Shown in pieces: positions 1-11,983 of a DNA stretch of 64,000 nt. Numbering within the stretch: the stretch's first letter is position 1; each line of letters opens with the position of its first letter. The stretch lies in assembly GCA_015680685.1 (NCBI GenBank), contig MNCI01033465.1:597942-661941 (forward strand), written 5' to 3'. This DNA is from Gnetum montanum. Its lineage: Eukaryota; Streptophyta; Gnetopsida; Gnetales; Gnetaceae. Under the pieces are notes generated by a model. The model did no database searches and was not told the DNA's origin. It saw only the letters and a list, made by a program, of their open reading frames with translations. The translations under genes were made by a program, and so were the position numbers.

Positions 1-1190
1 GTATTTATGAAAGGCCATGTGATGAGGCTCATTGTAATGGAGCAACTCAAGGATGATGTTGGTAGGTACACCACATGCTATGCCAAAGTCTACTACAGGT
101 TCTTGGTAAATGGGACAATCCATAGTTGGTGGGAAATCCTTAATTTTGTTGTACAAACACGTATCCCCCTAAGTATACCCACACTACCTTCATCAATCAA
201 GAAAAGTAAGGATTCTTAATTTTTCTTTTTTATATTTTTAGTATTTTTATGCTATGTCAGTGTTTCCATGGCTACATAGTTGTAGGTTATTTAGGCTTTA
301 ATTATTCATATAGTTTTATTAGCATGTTTGTAAACTTGGCTTTAATTGGTTACACTTGTTATTCTTTTGGTTTTATGTGACGTGCCTATGCTTAAACTAA
401 TTGGCCTTTTGTGATGTTGTAGGGGCTACCTCCTCCTCTACCATCACCTTTATTACTTTAGGATGCTCCGAGGAGACTCTTATCCTTAAGTTTCGTGAGG
501 TGGATTCGACGTAGGAGTGGTTGGACAGCCAGAGATGGTGGAAATCATTGATGCATGTTTTCTTGATCTTTTCATAGCCCCTAGCCCAACCATCCCTACC
601 CCAAAGATGGTGAACATCAGTAAACCTTTTAATGAAGGAGTCAAGAAATTTTTCACCCACATTCATGGTGTGCCTGTCACCCTAGTCATTAATGAACCCA
701 CCTTCAGTGACTTCTTTGGCATTCCTTGTAAGGGCTTGAAGGTTGTTACCAAAGAAGGGAAAGAGGTGGTCCATTGGAAGGAAGTCGAAGAGTGGCTAAA
801 CACTCATCATGGTCACAAGAGATTATCTCTAGACTAGTTCCAGGTTGCATAGGCTAGAGAGGCATATCCCTTGTTCCATTCCTAGGCATTTCCTAGGTTG
901 TATCATAAGAAAAGATCCTTGGCATTAAATAAGCATGGACCATGAAGAAGATCCTCATTGAGGGTGCTTAATTTAATTGGGCTACTCATTTGGTTTCTAG
1001 GCTACACGGGGAGTTCCAAAAACTCCAAAAAAAACTTATGATGAAATGCCACATGCACTTGGTATTTTTCATAGCATTCCTAAGGAGATTCACGAAGTTC
1101 TTGGTGGTGCAAGAAAATGGATGATGGGTATGCCAAGATCCATCCCAGCTTTCTAAGCCCTTGGTGAAACTTATTTGTCTGACCATCTAG
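1..1190 (+). pseudogene. Intron-containing ORF family, copy A (5' partial, decayed)
   Basis: I do not recognise this protein. It reads on the plus strand as an exon (1-205), an intron (206-422; donor GTAAGG, T-rich body, acceptor TTGTAG) and a second exon from 423 to about 1,190. The second exon needs at least two frameshifts and has several TAG/TAA stops. Its translation aligns along its whole length with the sequence at 63,070-64,000, including the intron position. Shared landmarks are WL after the splice site, a DLF..P block, F.D.F..... GL, EEWL about 30 residues later, an AW......EG...NWA block, and FFIA. The exon 1 piece has EQL and Y.T.YA like copy B. The family has faint likeness in spacing to plant mobile-domain or 'putative plant transposon' proteins, but that is a guess. 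The left end is cut by the window. Confidence 0.5.
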
Positions 1191-3250
1191 GCTCAAAACC
1201 AACTAAAGGATGATGGGAAATCAGTGTTTGTTAGCTCTAAGCATTTTAGTGATGTACGTTACTTCCCTTGATAACATGGGAATTGAGCCCCAAGTTAGTC
1301 AAGGAAATGTTGAAAAGGCCAAGGAATTATGTGTCAAAGTTGAGGGTGTAGTTAGAGAAAAACTGAAGAGGCCTATGGTTGGGGAAGAAACATTAGTAAT
1401 CGAGTAGCCCATGAAGAGGAGGCTTATGGTTAAAATTGGCTAGGCACATCATGTGATCATAGGTATGTTTTAGTTTGTTTTATTTTAAAGTTGTTTTTTA
1501 TTTCATGTTTTACGTTATAAGGCTATGTCATTATTTTGTTTTAGGAAAAATGTACTAAGTTGCTCTAAGCTTTGTCTTTGTTGTTCTTGTAGATAAGTAA
1601 CAATAATTAGTGACCTAGGTAGCAATGGTAGAGGTAGAGCATAAACACTTAGAGGAGAAATTTCTACAATGGTATGAGGAGGAGGGGTTATCCAACGTTG
1701 CATTAGATGACCTTGATGCTATATTTGATGGTTCATAACTAGGTGAACCCCTTGTTATTATGCTAGATGATGTCCCAAGTATTTATGAATTTTAATCTTA
1801 TGTGTTGCATTTTATGTTTTCACATTTAATGCTTGGTTTTAACTCTATAGGCTACAACTATGTCTGTTGCATCTCTTGACCCATAGCCAAATGCCTCAAC
1901 CTCTACATTTTGCATGAAACCATGAGTGGAGGTTCCTGATAAGATGGAGTTCATGCATGAGGCAGTCAAAGACATGATATATCAGTTACAAGAAATTTCT
2001 CTTGATGTTGGTAAGAACCTTAGTTTATTTTTCCTTTGATGGTTTTTACTTTATTTTTGCATTTTTTCTTATTTATGTAAGTTTTATGGCTATGTGACCT
2101 CATTAGTTTGGAATTTTTTTTGGTTATCCCATTGCTTAGTATTTGTAGGATGTATGTTTTATTGTTATTTTGTTTGCAGTGTCCAAGGTTGGATGGGATT
2201 CTAATCGTGTAATGGAAATTGATTCATCGCCTAGCCTACCTCCCAAAGTGGAGAATGTGCCATGAAAGTTGTATGAAAGTGCCATTGGATGTGCACTTTC
2301 ATGTGACAAAACTTCATGGGAGTGTCAATGTTCCAACAAGTTTTTTTGGGAATGAGTTGTGGCATTAGAAAGGGAAACTAAGAGGCAAGTTAAGGTGATT
2401 AGAGATCTCCAATATTGTAATGGATTCATGGTAGCCTAAGTGACTAATAGGGACTCCTTGCAAACCAAGAAGATAACATGGTCACATTGTTAGAATGCCA
2501 TCCATGGTAAGGTTGCTCCTACCAGGGAGGTCTCAGAATAGAAGTTGTAGATGGACTTGTTGGCTTGCAAGGCCAAAGAGTGGACAAATTATTATGACTG
2601 GGTTCTTAAGTGGGGTTGGACATAAAAAGACTACAAGAAAAGGTATAAGGCTAAACATGAGGTTTATCTTAAGTGGTTGTAGGAGGAGTCCACCGAATGA
2701 TGCAAGTTGGAGCTAATCATGAAGGGGATTCAAGCAAAGAGCATCTTTAAACTATTTGAGAGCTCTATGATAGTTGTTGATTCTCCAACTCATTAGGTCT
2801 CTACTACTTCTATGGAGGTGACTATTGTCAAATTTTCATAGGAGCCATGCACATGGACCGAGATTGATGAAAGCAACATCCTAATGGGCATTAAACTTGG
2901 GGAGGTGGATTGGGCCCACATGACTAAGGATCAAATCCTTCATTGTTTAGAGGTTGGCCTTTGAAACTTTTCCATGGAGGATGTTGCACCTGAGCCCTCC
3001 TAGGTATTCTTGTATTATTTTATTTTAGCATGTTTTATTGCTATTTAATTTAATTTAAGTTCACATTGTGTTGATTATTGATTAGAATTATGTTATTGTG
3101 GTATAGGTACCAAGTGACACTGGTGGCCCCAATAGTGATGGCATTGGAGATGCTCCCCAACCTCTTCTAGTTACACCATAGCACCTTCAGTTGGCAATGT
3201 CTTTGGTTATTTCATCCTAGGGTTTGTTCTTAACTTTGATATCATGAAAC
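1191..3250 (+). pseudogene. Downstream exon-intron remnant of copy A
   Basis: This stretch continues the plus-strand pattern of short coding-like pieces separated by T-rich, intron-like pieces. The clearest introns by their ends are 2,011-2,179 (donor GTAAGA after ATGTTG, acceptor TTTGCAG) and 3,004-3,106 (donor GTATTC, acceptor GTATAG). A weaker one runs from about 1,464 (GTATGT) to about 1,545 (TTTTAG). Coding-like pieces are rich in D, E and K and are broken by TAG stops. No domain is recognised. It is placed with copy A because strand and style agree; the matching part of copy B would lie beyond the window end, so this cannot be tested here. Confidence 0.3.
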
Positions 3251-3603
3251 ATTAGTGCTGTTGACTTCATTTCTTCCTTTAGTGAAGGTGGTACCATCAC
3301 TACATGGATGGACTCTTTATTAGTGAGGATGTCCTTGCTAACAGGAATAGGAGTCAACATCTTTACTAATGCTTCACGGTATGCAGCAGAATTTATTACA
3401 AGGTCATATAAGCTAAGGAATGTATTCTTTTGTTTTAGTGACTACTTGACCTGTTCCATAACATTGATGAAGTCCTTTTCATTGGTTGTTGGATTCTTAT
3501 TCTTATTATTCTTGACTTCTTTCATGAATGCTAGGATGCAAACTTCATGTTTCAATAGTTGTGGCTTGGCCTCTTTTCCCTTCCTTTATGGCTTGGGGTC
3601 CTC

Positions 3604-3931
3604 TCATGGTTGACTAGTTGAAGCAACCTGAGCGTTAAGGCTCATTAGAATGGATGAGATGGGACTGGGCTTCAATGGATCCACCTCCTTCCATATCTTG
3701 GCTTGCTTTTTGTCCTTGTTCTTAGGCTTTAGTGCTGTATTCATATGTTGTTTACTTGGAGATTTCTTGTTGTTGTTTGGTTTAGAAAAAGTCATTGTGT
3801 TGGCCACTATGGGAGGACGTTGTTTGGTTGTAACGGTAGGTTTGATTTTAGCATGAGGGGGTACCATAATCACAAAGGCTTCTTGGGAGATGTAGGTGAT
3901 GGTATCCTTACTAAAACACCACCAAGAAAAT
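3604..3931 (-). pseudogene. Lys/Asn/Pro-rich ORF remnant of unknown identity
   Basis: A stop-free minus-strand stretch encodes a basic, low-complexity segment rich in K, N, P and T. It resembles the linker regions of retrotransposon gag polyproteins in composition only; there is no motif to confirm that. It abuts the Tat-family LTR at 3,935. The interval 3,251-3,603 just left of it shows nothing I can name. Confidence 0.2.
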
Positions 3932-3934
3932 TCA

Positions 3935-5245
3935 TGTTGCAAATTGTAACCTTCATTTTCCAACTTGATGTAAGATTTTATTGTAAATGTAAGATTTATA
4001 GTCCATGAGTTGCAGTCTTGCATATTTTAGCTTTTGGGGATGAAAAATGCCTTTAAATTTGCTATTGCCTCAGTTCCTAAGTGGAAAAAGGTGTCTCATG
4101 TCTATATTTGGGCTTGTGAAGGTTGAAAATGCCTTGGGGATTGCCAAATTTGGCATTTTCATGGGTTTTTATAGAGGTATAGCCTTAGCTACGCTGGAAC
4201 CATCTACCCCTAGCATGGTGTTGGGTTTTTATTTTCCAGAAAAATCTAGCATAGTCACCACCAAAACCCAGTATAGATCTAGTGTTGGAATTATTGGAAT
4301 TTTTCATTTTCTAGTTTCCCAAGACTTTAGTAGTTATGGCATGGATAGTGTAAACATTCGATTCACTAGTAGTTTTTAGCAACTTTAGCATAGTCCACCA
4401 AGGTCAGCATAGTTGGGATGATGTCAATGTAGTCACAAAAGTTTGTTCACTATTTATAGTATCTAAATGGATTTTGGTGGCTATGGTATATTCCAAACCT
4501 ACTATAAATGTTCACCTACACTAATAATTGATGACCGTTGCACTTGCAAATAGACATCAATCTATCAGTAATCATGATAGTGATGTGTAGAGACAAAATA
4601 TGCAATTCCATAGCCTATAAGAATCAAATGTAAGCACCTTATTATGGCTCCTTAACTTGGAGAAAGTAATTCCATGATTTGAAAGAATTTTCAACATTTT
4701 ACAACTAAGAGCCTTTGTGATCTTAAAATACCTTTGACAATAAATTAGTGTCTACGTTGGGCATCAAAGATTCCCACATAATACCACTACACCAAAGGTG
4801 GAATACCATTCTATGATCACAGTTGCAGATTCTTGTGAGAAATAGTAAAGAGTTGTTGAAAATGGGGGTTGGGAAGCATTTGGATTGTGGGATGTAAGTG
4901 CAACCATCTTCAAAGAACTTCAAGCTTCTTCCAAGCAACTTCTTGTGCACCTAGCACATAAACCTATACTTCGTGAACCCTGTACAATAAAGTTATAGTT
5001 CATTTTTGTGTAGATTTACTTTCACACTTTTTCATTTTATTGTCTATTTTTATTTTGGATCTACAATTGTATTTCTATTTATACCATTTTTTACATTTTC
5101 ATTTATGTTTCCCTTTACACTTTTGTAAGTCCCTAGGTGATCAATGAGACCATCCATCCTACCTTGAATCTTATTTTGGCACTTGGAGTTTTTCAATTTT
5201 CATTCTAGCGACCCAATTTTCCAGGCCCAATAGTTTTCTAACACT
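3935..5245 (+). mobile_element. Tat-family LTR, copy 1
   Basis: This LTR begins TGTTGCAA, a variant of TGTTGTAAC, and fades out near 5,245. It belongs to the same family as 18,143-19,248, 21,239-22,608, 34,760-35,823 and 52,185-54,430. Shared pieces include a block about 120 bp in that reads 'cctcagttcctaagtggaaaaa', then 'tatttgggctt', a conserved 'catgggttttta' promoter-like block near 4,160, and a terminal block with 'aagtccctaggtgatcaa' and 'cacttggagttttt'. It is followed on the same strand by a leader and a gag start at 5,812, so it sits as a 5' LTR. Immediately upstream is 'caccaccaagaaaattca', which also precedes copies 2 and 3. The right end is approximate. Confidence 0.6.
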
Positions 5246-5811
5246 AAAAGAAGGGCCTCTGCCCATGTTTTTAGCCAAAAATCCTTTTCCAATCTTTTCT
5301 AAATACCAAGGTTGTTATACTTTCAAGTTTTAAAACTTGAAAATATATTTTGTTAGAGCCAATGTTTGCTATCTAAATACCTAGCGTAGTTGTGGTGAGT
5401 TGGGTTTCTATTGGAATTTCATAGTAGTTTCTAGATTCCTTGAAATAAGCATAGTTTACCTCAAAAATCTATTTCCAATTTAAAAATCCAATTCCATTCA
5501 AAAACCCAATTCCATCCATCTAGTATGAAATTTGGTGGAAAAAGTCAGAGTAGAACACTTTTCCACTCTCATCACTCACTATAGTTGGTTAGGAATCCCA
5601 GTAGTCTACTATGGTAACTTCCAATGTAGACCTCATTGGAAGGACTAGTGTAGTTGGAAATTACCATCTCAACACTTGTCTACTACATAGTATTTTATAG
5701 CAATAGTTTTTCTACTATCTTTCCATTGATAGTCAGCTATGCTAGTGGATAATCCCACTAACTATAATTTTTACTAAAAATAGTAAGAACATTAAAACAA
5801 TCTCTTTGACA
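5246..5811 (+). other. Leader between Tat LTR copy 1 and gag
   Basis: Non-coding, AT-rich leader. It contains several imperfect copies of 'gtagtctactat' and 'ggtaacttccaatgtag' style motifs between 5,580 and 5,700. I could not find a convincing primer-binding site right after the LTR. The last 60 bp before the ATG resemble the leader of the second copy, upstream of 17,231 on the minus strand. Confidence 0.35.
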
Positions 5812-6290
5812 ATGTCATTCAACTAGTCAACTATTTTTCCTTTTAACTTTATTGATAGCAGATTTGATCAACAGGCCATAAGAGTTTACAACCCCAAGGA
5901 TCCTACCATAGTTGAATGTAGGTAATCACTAAGGTGTAGGGGATGAAGCCCAAATTTTTTGATAATAAAAGAAGATCACTACAACTTTGTTTATGCCAAA
6001 ATTTAGGCTAGCATGATGATTCCAAAAATGGAAGTAGGAGCCAACATGGAGTATGAACTCATTCACCATGATAGGAAGGAATACATACCTTCCCCATATG
6101 ATAAGATATCCCTCGTAGAAACCTATGTGCATATCTTATCTTAGTTAATTAAGATGGATGAAGAAGATTGGAAGGTTGGTTTGGCTAAGCAACAAGAAGA
6201 AGAGGATGAGTTCGAGGTTGAGTCTGAACATGAGAACCTCATGGGGAGGGGGGAGGGGGGCTCTTCCAACAATCAACCCCAAAAGCCATG
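5812..6290 (+). pseudogene. gag: Tat-family gag N-terminus, copy 1
   Basis: Start of the first ORF of the Tat family. The reading begins MSFN, then an in-frame TAG where the second copy (17,231, minus) has CAG for Q, then ST. Landmarks shared with that copy are VYNPKDPTIV, RG.S..F, YNFVYAKI and a YELIH block. After these comes an acidic stretch (QQEEEDEFEVE) and a GRGEGG segment. At least one frameshift near 5,930 and several stops break it. The start was chosen because both copies share the ATG and the codons around it. A third, more diverged version starts at 32,519. In this family the full gag would be longer; the rest is missing here. Confidence 0.55.
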
Positions 6291-6329
6291 ATGCCTACCT
6301 ACTCTTCTAGTACAAATGTCGTAGGTGCA

Positions 6330-7208
6330 TTTAGTACTTCGATGATCTAATCAGCAACCACTTTTGCTATGGTCTCCTACCCTTGGTGTTGCATCATCAA
6401 GATAGTTGCTTCCTTGCCCTCCTTTAAGTGCACTAAAAAGGTAGCAACATTCTTAGAGATTGCTAGGAATTATTGTTATTGTGAGAGAGACATTGTTACC
6501 TCTCAAGAACTAGGATTGAGCTTCGTAGGCAACTGCATTTTTTCATCTAACTGATTGCTCGAGCCACTTCATTGAGGTAACTCATTGCAGGACGGTATGT
6601 AGATGGATCCCCACCACTTGTTCCTACTTGCTTCTCCCACTCATATAAGAGCTACTCTTGGATTTTATGTAGGCATTCAATGGTAGCATGGGCCTTTGGT
6701 GTTGTTTCCTAAGTGGGTTGTGGAGGTGGCGATTGCTGCTCCTCTTCTTTGGACACAACAGATGTCTTATCTTTTATCATCTCAGACTAGGAGGCAATGG
6801 GAGTATGCTTGATTGTGTCATTTGCATAGCGGACTATCCCTACCCTTTTATAGATTTTTTTGATAAGGCATAGAAATGGAAGGGTTTTCCTTCAACATTC
6901 ATTTTTTTTGAAGTGCTTTTCCATCTCTATTCAATATGTTAATGTATCAAGGCAAGCTTGTGTCAATATGTCCTCAAGTCTTGGTATGGGCCCTAGTGCC
7001 TTTCCTCTTTGAGATTGTTCTATTATAGCCTCTTCTTAGGAATCTATCAAATAGATTTCAATTTAGGCTCCTCTTGAAGAGGTCTCATTGCATGAGTTTT
7101 TGCTACCTGCTTTTGGGCTTGTTCCTGCTATTTTGTTCCAACTTTGGATGATTTGTCCCTTGGTTGTGATGATCCTCCTTCCTATGGCCCTTTCAATCTT
7201 GGTACCAT
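6330..7208 (-). pseudogene. Minus-strand retroelement ORF remnant, start at 7,208
   Basis: A minus-strand reading starts at an ATGG that directly follows an intron-acceptor-like CACAG. It begins M.P, then a G-rich, Q- and K-rich segment. A later block (LEDILTQACLDTL, IEMEKHFKK) looks protein-like, and then a Q/P-rich tract follows. Several TAG and TAA stops break it. The first dozen residues and the acceptor-ATGG junction resemble the ORF at 45,877 (plus), which suggests the same kind of retroelement protein. Function unknown. It converges with the gag remnant at 5,812-6,290. Confidence 0.3.
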
Positions 7209-7229
7209 CTGTGATTACAACATGACCAA

Positions 7230-7743
7230 GAGTTAGCATTTAATGTATAACTTGAAACAATTGGAATACCTTATCTCTTTGGGAAAGTTACACCTGGCTA
7301 AGTTGTGATCATGGCCAATTTGATTATTTCAATTATTATTTTATTCTTATTTTAATATTAATAATTAATTTTAGGTTTATTAGAGTTTATTGGAAGGGTT
7401 AAACTCTTAAAAATTAATGGTTTAATATTATTATATTCATTAACCCTTTGAGGAAGTTAGAAAAATTTTGAAAAAATTTTGTCAGAAACCTTAAGGTTTG
7501 TGACCCCCACGACTAAGAGCTTACCTCTAGTAGCTATAGGATCAAGGAACGGAGTGGTTTGGACAAATGATGTGAAAGTTATGGGCTCTAGAAAGTTTTG
7601 GGCTCTAAAAAATTGAAAAAAATCCCTTCCCATTTTGAATCAAATGGCAAAAAATTCCAAAGTGTTGGGCAGTATTTATAGAATTTTTGTGCTACATCAA
7701 CTGGGCCTAGTCGATGGGGCCTAGTTGATGTGGCTATTGATCA
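7230..7743 (-). mobile_element. LTR-like promoter region, minus orientation
   Basis: Read on the minus strand, this begins near 7,743 with TGATCA, then has a U3-like block with repeated GGCC-AGTCGATG motifs (7,692-7,735). A TATAAATA box follows at 7,673-7,680 (minus), then an AT-rich leader. The U3 block matches the U3 of the LTR at 16,088-16,964, but the part after the TATA box does not. Much of it aligns with 24,380-24,870 in the same orientation. It may be the 3' LTR of the Athila-like element to its right, or the 5' LTR of the ORF at 7,208. The left end is not defined. Confidence 0.4.
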
Positions 7744-9258
7744 CCGTTGACTTTGTTAAAAGTAATAAAAAAACAAGGGGTTTTCACATGAAATGAGGAT
7801 CAAATGGAAGTCCAAAAAGCCATGAACATGATGAAAATATTGGAAGAGGATCTTGAAATTTCAAAAATTGAGAAATGACTGGAGAATGAGATTTTATGGA
7901 GAAAAATGCCTTAAGGAGCACATAGTTGGATGCATGATGGAGTGTATGAAAGATTTGATTGTAGAAACATCTAAGGGTAAGGAGCTTAACTAACCAAACC
8001 ACAAGATATGCAATTGGATCCTCTCCATAGTGGCACATGCCCTTTTTGCCCTTGCATAACCTCAACTAAGGAGTTCATGGATCCCATAGTTGATCAATGG
8101 TTATGAAAAGTTATGGTCCACACCCAGAGAATATATTTAGAAATTTCAACACATCAAACAAAGACATGAAACAAAAACATAAAATGGGTAGTGAGGTGAG
8201 TTGTGGAGAGCATTGATGGATGAGATAGAGAATCGAATGGATGTCCCAATCATGGTTACATGAAGTTCCTTGTGAGTTTCATGGTTATATGACCTGATAG
8301 AGTCCAACCTTAGTTGAGACCAAAACCAACCACTTTTAGTTACTTCACATTATCACTCTAGGATTGGTCTACCTCCTTGAGACATAAGAGTGCTCCTATG
8401 GAGAACCACTATTTCTTATTTAAGAAGAAAAGAGAAGTAGAAAGTGAGAAAAAGGCCTTAGTTAGAGGGGACCTTCAAGCATGGGTAACATGTCTTTCTA
8501 GTCCCATAACCAATGCTTATAGCTTTTTTATTTTATTTAAGATGTGTGCTTTTAATTCCTATCATGTTTTTTTTGAACATTTTATGCTTTTCATGAATTT
8601 TTGGATGGAAACCATACCATGTAAAGACTTATTCAACTTCCATTTATTGGTCAACATGGAAAGGTAAGAAATCCACAAAAACACACATGCACTCAAGTAA
8701 GAAGAAAGGTACAAAGAGTATTGAATCCCCTTGAAGCCACATCTTTTTCAAACCTTTGAATCTTTTCCAAGCCTAAAAACTAGGAAGGTCATAAGTTTGT
8801 TAAGGTTTTATTAATGAGAAAGGAACCTCATGTTTCCAAAATAAGGAAAACCATAGAGTTTGTGAATGGGTGGATGACATGGACTCATTGCCTATTCCAT
8901 GAAAATGAAACCTATCTTAGTTATCAGTCATCAAAACTCAAAAATAGGAACTAGACATTAGCANNNNNNNNNNNNNNNNNNNNNNNNNNNNNNNNNNNNN
9001 NNNNACTAAGTTGTAAGGAGGAGATTCGGAAGATTGAGTGTGGTCGATCATCCATTGAGGCATTGCTTCCACTAGGTTTCTTGGGTTTATGGAAAAGTTT
9101 GACTTGTTGTATGTTGACAAGCTACTTTATGTTTGGGCTAGATCAACAAGGCCCTAGAAGAAAAGGCTTCATAGATAATATAAAACCCCTCCCACAACAT
9201 TTAGAACTTTTTTTTAAGGTACATGTGTGGGGTTCTAGTAGAGGACATTATCTCCAAG
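7744..9258 (-). other. Non-coding 3' tail of Athila-like element 1
   Basis: Between the integrase C-terminus and the LTR-like block there is about 1.5 kb without a credible gene. Parts of it (8,190-8,290 and 8,440-8,520) resemble 25,330-25,740, which has the same position relative to the second Athila-like element. Short open stretches on either strand here have no family features. Confidence 0.35.
8964..9004. other. Assembly gap (41 N)
   Basis: A run of N. Any translation across it is meaningless. A single further ambiguous base sits at 12,275. Confidence 0.99.
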
Positions 9259-10220
9259 TTAAAATTTTACTTTCCATATTTTAAGGTCATGACACTTTTT
9301 TTTGAATGTCTTATGCACTTCATTCAAGGATAGGGCTATCAATTGATTTTCATCTAGCACATTCAAGTTGATTTGTCTTTCTTTTTGTGCTAGGCTAAGG
9401 TCAAGGTTCAAGTCACAGGCTATTGATAGTGTATGGAGCTTGGATTGGATAGGTAGAGTTGGTAATTTTTTGTACACCAACTCATAGGGAGAGTATCCTA
9501 GAGGAGGTTTTCATGTTGAGTGGTATGTCCAAAGGGCATCGTTTAGTTTTGTGCTCTAGTATCTCCTATATTTGCTAATATTTCTTGTCAGGATCTTTGT
9601 GATCTTCCTATTAGTAACTTTTGCTTGACCATTGGCTTAGAGGTGGTAGGGTATAGTTAGTTTATGTTAAACCTTAAATATTGCATAAGCTTGCAAAAGG
9701 TAGTGCCTATAAAATGGGTTCTATTATCAAAAATTAGTGCATGTGGCATCCCAAACCTATTTACAACATTTTTTTGTACAAACTACGCAATAGTAGATGA
9801 TGTACAACTAATGATGGCTACTACTTCTACCCATGTTGTGTAACGAATGATGATGATTATGTACACATTTCCATTTGACATGGGCATGATGGGACCCATG
9901 AAGTCGATGCCCTAGGTATCGAAGGATTCCAGTGGTTGAATCCACTATTGAGATCCCTCCATTCGAGTGATCTTTTGACCAACTCATTAACAACATTCAC
10001 AAGAGCAGATAAATTAGTGGATGTCCTTGAGGATGATTGGCTAATAATACCTTGCCATTAGGATCTTAATGACCATGCATCTCCCAGCATAGTGGCCCCC
10101 ACAAGGACCCTCATGAATATCTTGAAGAACATGCAATTGATTAGCATTAGGTACAGACCAATGAATTAGATCATTGGTGTATACCTTGTAAAGGTGTTCA
10201 TTGATTTCCATAAAGCATTT
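9259..10220 (-). pseudogene. Athila-like integrase (element 1), decayed
   Basis: Integrase end of a Ty3/gypsy pol, minus strand. The zinc-binding start at about 10,050-10,140 reads HEGPCGGHYAGR. The catalytic core has GIDFMGP at 9,891-9,911 (first Asp), and the second-Asp region LIFDNRTHF lies near 9,705-9,745. The C-terminal part (9,259-9,480) has LNLDLSLAQKERQINLN and ends with an HD pair, matching the usual Athila integrase tail. The gene is broken by TAG/TAA stops and frameshifts, so no enzyme is made. It is followed upstream on the same strand by RNase H and RT in the standard order. Confidence 0.75.
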
Positions 10221-10479
10221 GGCCTAATGAAGAAACTATTGTTTCTTCTTGTAGTATAGATCTTATGGTATCTCTTTAGTGAGAAGATAAGTGAGGATGC
10301 CATCATATCATTTTAATTCATTGGGCACTTCTTCATTTATTGTACTAATAAAGAGGAGTTCATCAGGAAATTGATTTGAGAGCTAGCTCTTCTCTTTGTT
10401 ATCCCATCGTAACCAAGACAAGTGATCGGTGACTACATTCTCAGTCCCTTTTAATCTATCATTGTAATATTAAACTCCT

Positions 10480-10870
10480 ATAAGATCACCAACGACCATA
10501 TGATACATGGGCTCACCATTGGCTTGTTCATGAGGAAGAGATTGGCACTATGGTCAATGTGCAAAAACACTTTATATCCAAGCAAATAGTGCCTAAACGT
10601 TTCTAGAGCATACACCGCCACCATTAGTTCTTTCTTTGTTGTGGTGTAATTCAGCTATGCATCCATAATGGTTTGACTTACATAGTGGATGTAATATGGA
10701 AGTTTCTTGTCATCTAACTGTGTAAGCACAACTCTAAAGGCATAATTTGATGTGTCTTTCATTATATGAAATGGTCTAGACCAGTCAAGTGCTCATAGGA
10801 TTGGAGTCTTTACAAGATTTTTCTTGAGGCTTTGGAATGTATTTTTGCATTCCTTGGTTAAAATGAATGG
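10480..10870 (-). pseudogene. RNase H domain of Athila-like element 1
   Basis: The minus-strand reading contains LNYTTTKKEL, then VYALETFRHYLLGYKV and IDHSA. This is the typical order of the RNase H connected to gypsy RT: glutamate in the KEL block and a D..A block downstream. In life it would remove RNA from the RNA-DNA hybrid during reverse transcription. Stops interrupt it. It lies between the RT (right) and integrase (left), as expected. Confidence 0.65.
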
Positions 10871-10899
10871 AGAATATTTCTTTGTAAGCTTGACCAATG

Positions 10900-11983
10900 G
10901 TTTTTAGATCTTAGAAATTCTGTATAATATGCTAGTAGTAGCCACTGTATCCAAGGAATGACTAGAAATCTTTAACTATTTCCAGTTGCATAGTTATTTC
11001 TTAAAAGATCCTTATCTTTTTAGTGTCCATCGCAATCCATACCTAAGAAATTTTGTGCCTCAATACAATGTCCTCCTAGACCATTAGATGGCTCTTCTAC
11101 GAATTAAGCCAAAGATTCATCTCCACATATCTTTTAAGTACTTACTCAAGGCAATCCAAGGTTTGCGCAAATTTGGCATCATAGGTGGAGAAGTCATCCA
11201 TGAATACTTCCACCCAATAACCAATTAGTTACTAAAAAATGCTTAAGACCAAGCATTGAAATGTTGTAGGAGCATTGCATAAACCAAAAGGCATCTTTTG
11301 ATATGCAAAATTTCCCCATGGACTTGTGAATGTTGTTTTGGCATAATCCTCTAGCATGATCTAGATTTGGTTATAGCCATTATAACCATCTAGAAAGTTG
11401 TAATAGCAATGCCTAGATATAATGTTCAACACTTGATCCACAAATGATAATGGAAAGTGATCTTTAAATGTTGACATATTTAATAGCCAAAAGTTGATAT
11501 AGTCCTAACACTTGCCACCTTTCTTTGGCATAATCACAAATGGGCTAATCTACTTACTATCTACAATGGGATAGATAAACCTTGCCTTGAGGAGTTGTTT
11601 CATTTCCTCTTTAACAATTTGCTTCAATTTGGAATTCAATCATTGTTGCAACTATCTATTTGGTTTCATGGTTGGATCAATGTAAATACGATGCTGGCAT
11701 ATCCTAGGATCAATCCCTATGAATTTAGGATACAACCAAAAAAAGGCTCTTCACCATTTGTTGACCACCCTAAACAACATCCATTTCTATTCAGGAGCAT
11801 GATTGGCATTGATGATTACCAACATGCCATTTTTCAAGAACACATACTCCATGCTAGTAGGTAGAGTTTTCAACTCTAAGGGCTCTTATTTAAAATTTTT
11901 AGGGATTTCCAACTCTCCCCAATATGTATCATCATTTACATCATCAGAGAGTTTGTGATGAACTTGCTTTAGTTCATCTATGC
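10900..11983 (-). pseudogene. Athila-like reverse transcriptase (element 1), decayed
   Basis: Reverse transcriptase of the minus-strand element. Seen in order: FIYPIVDSKW.S, a PKKGGK block, LDGYNGYNQI, TTFTSPWG.FAY..MPFGLCNAP, and the catalytic VFMDDFS at 11,187-11,211. The VFMDDFS and FIYPI.DS forms are typical of the Athila lineage of Ty3/gypsy. Several internal TAG stops and frameshifts are present. The right end, which joins to the protease linker, is cut by the solo LTR at 11,984. Confidence 0.8.

Noticed and set aside
3308-3613. Plus-strand 101-codon open frame
   Set aside because: Composition (F, L, S, C) suggests antisense or chance; no start context, no homologous copy in the window.
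8938-9120. Open frame across the N run
   Set aside because: It is open only because the gap has no stops.
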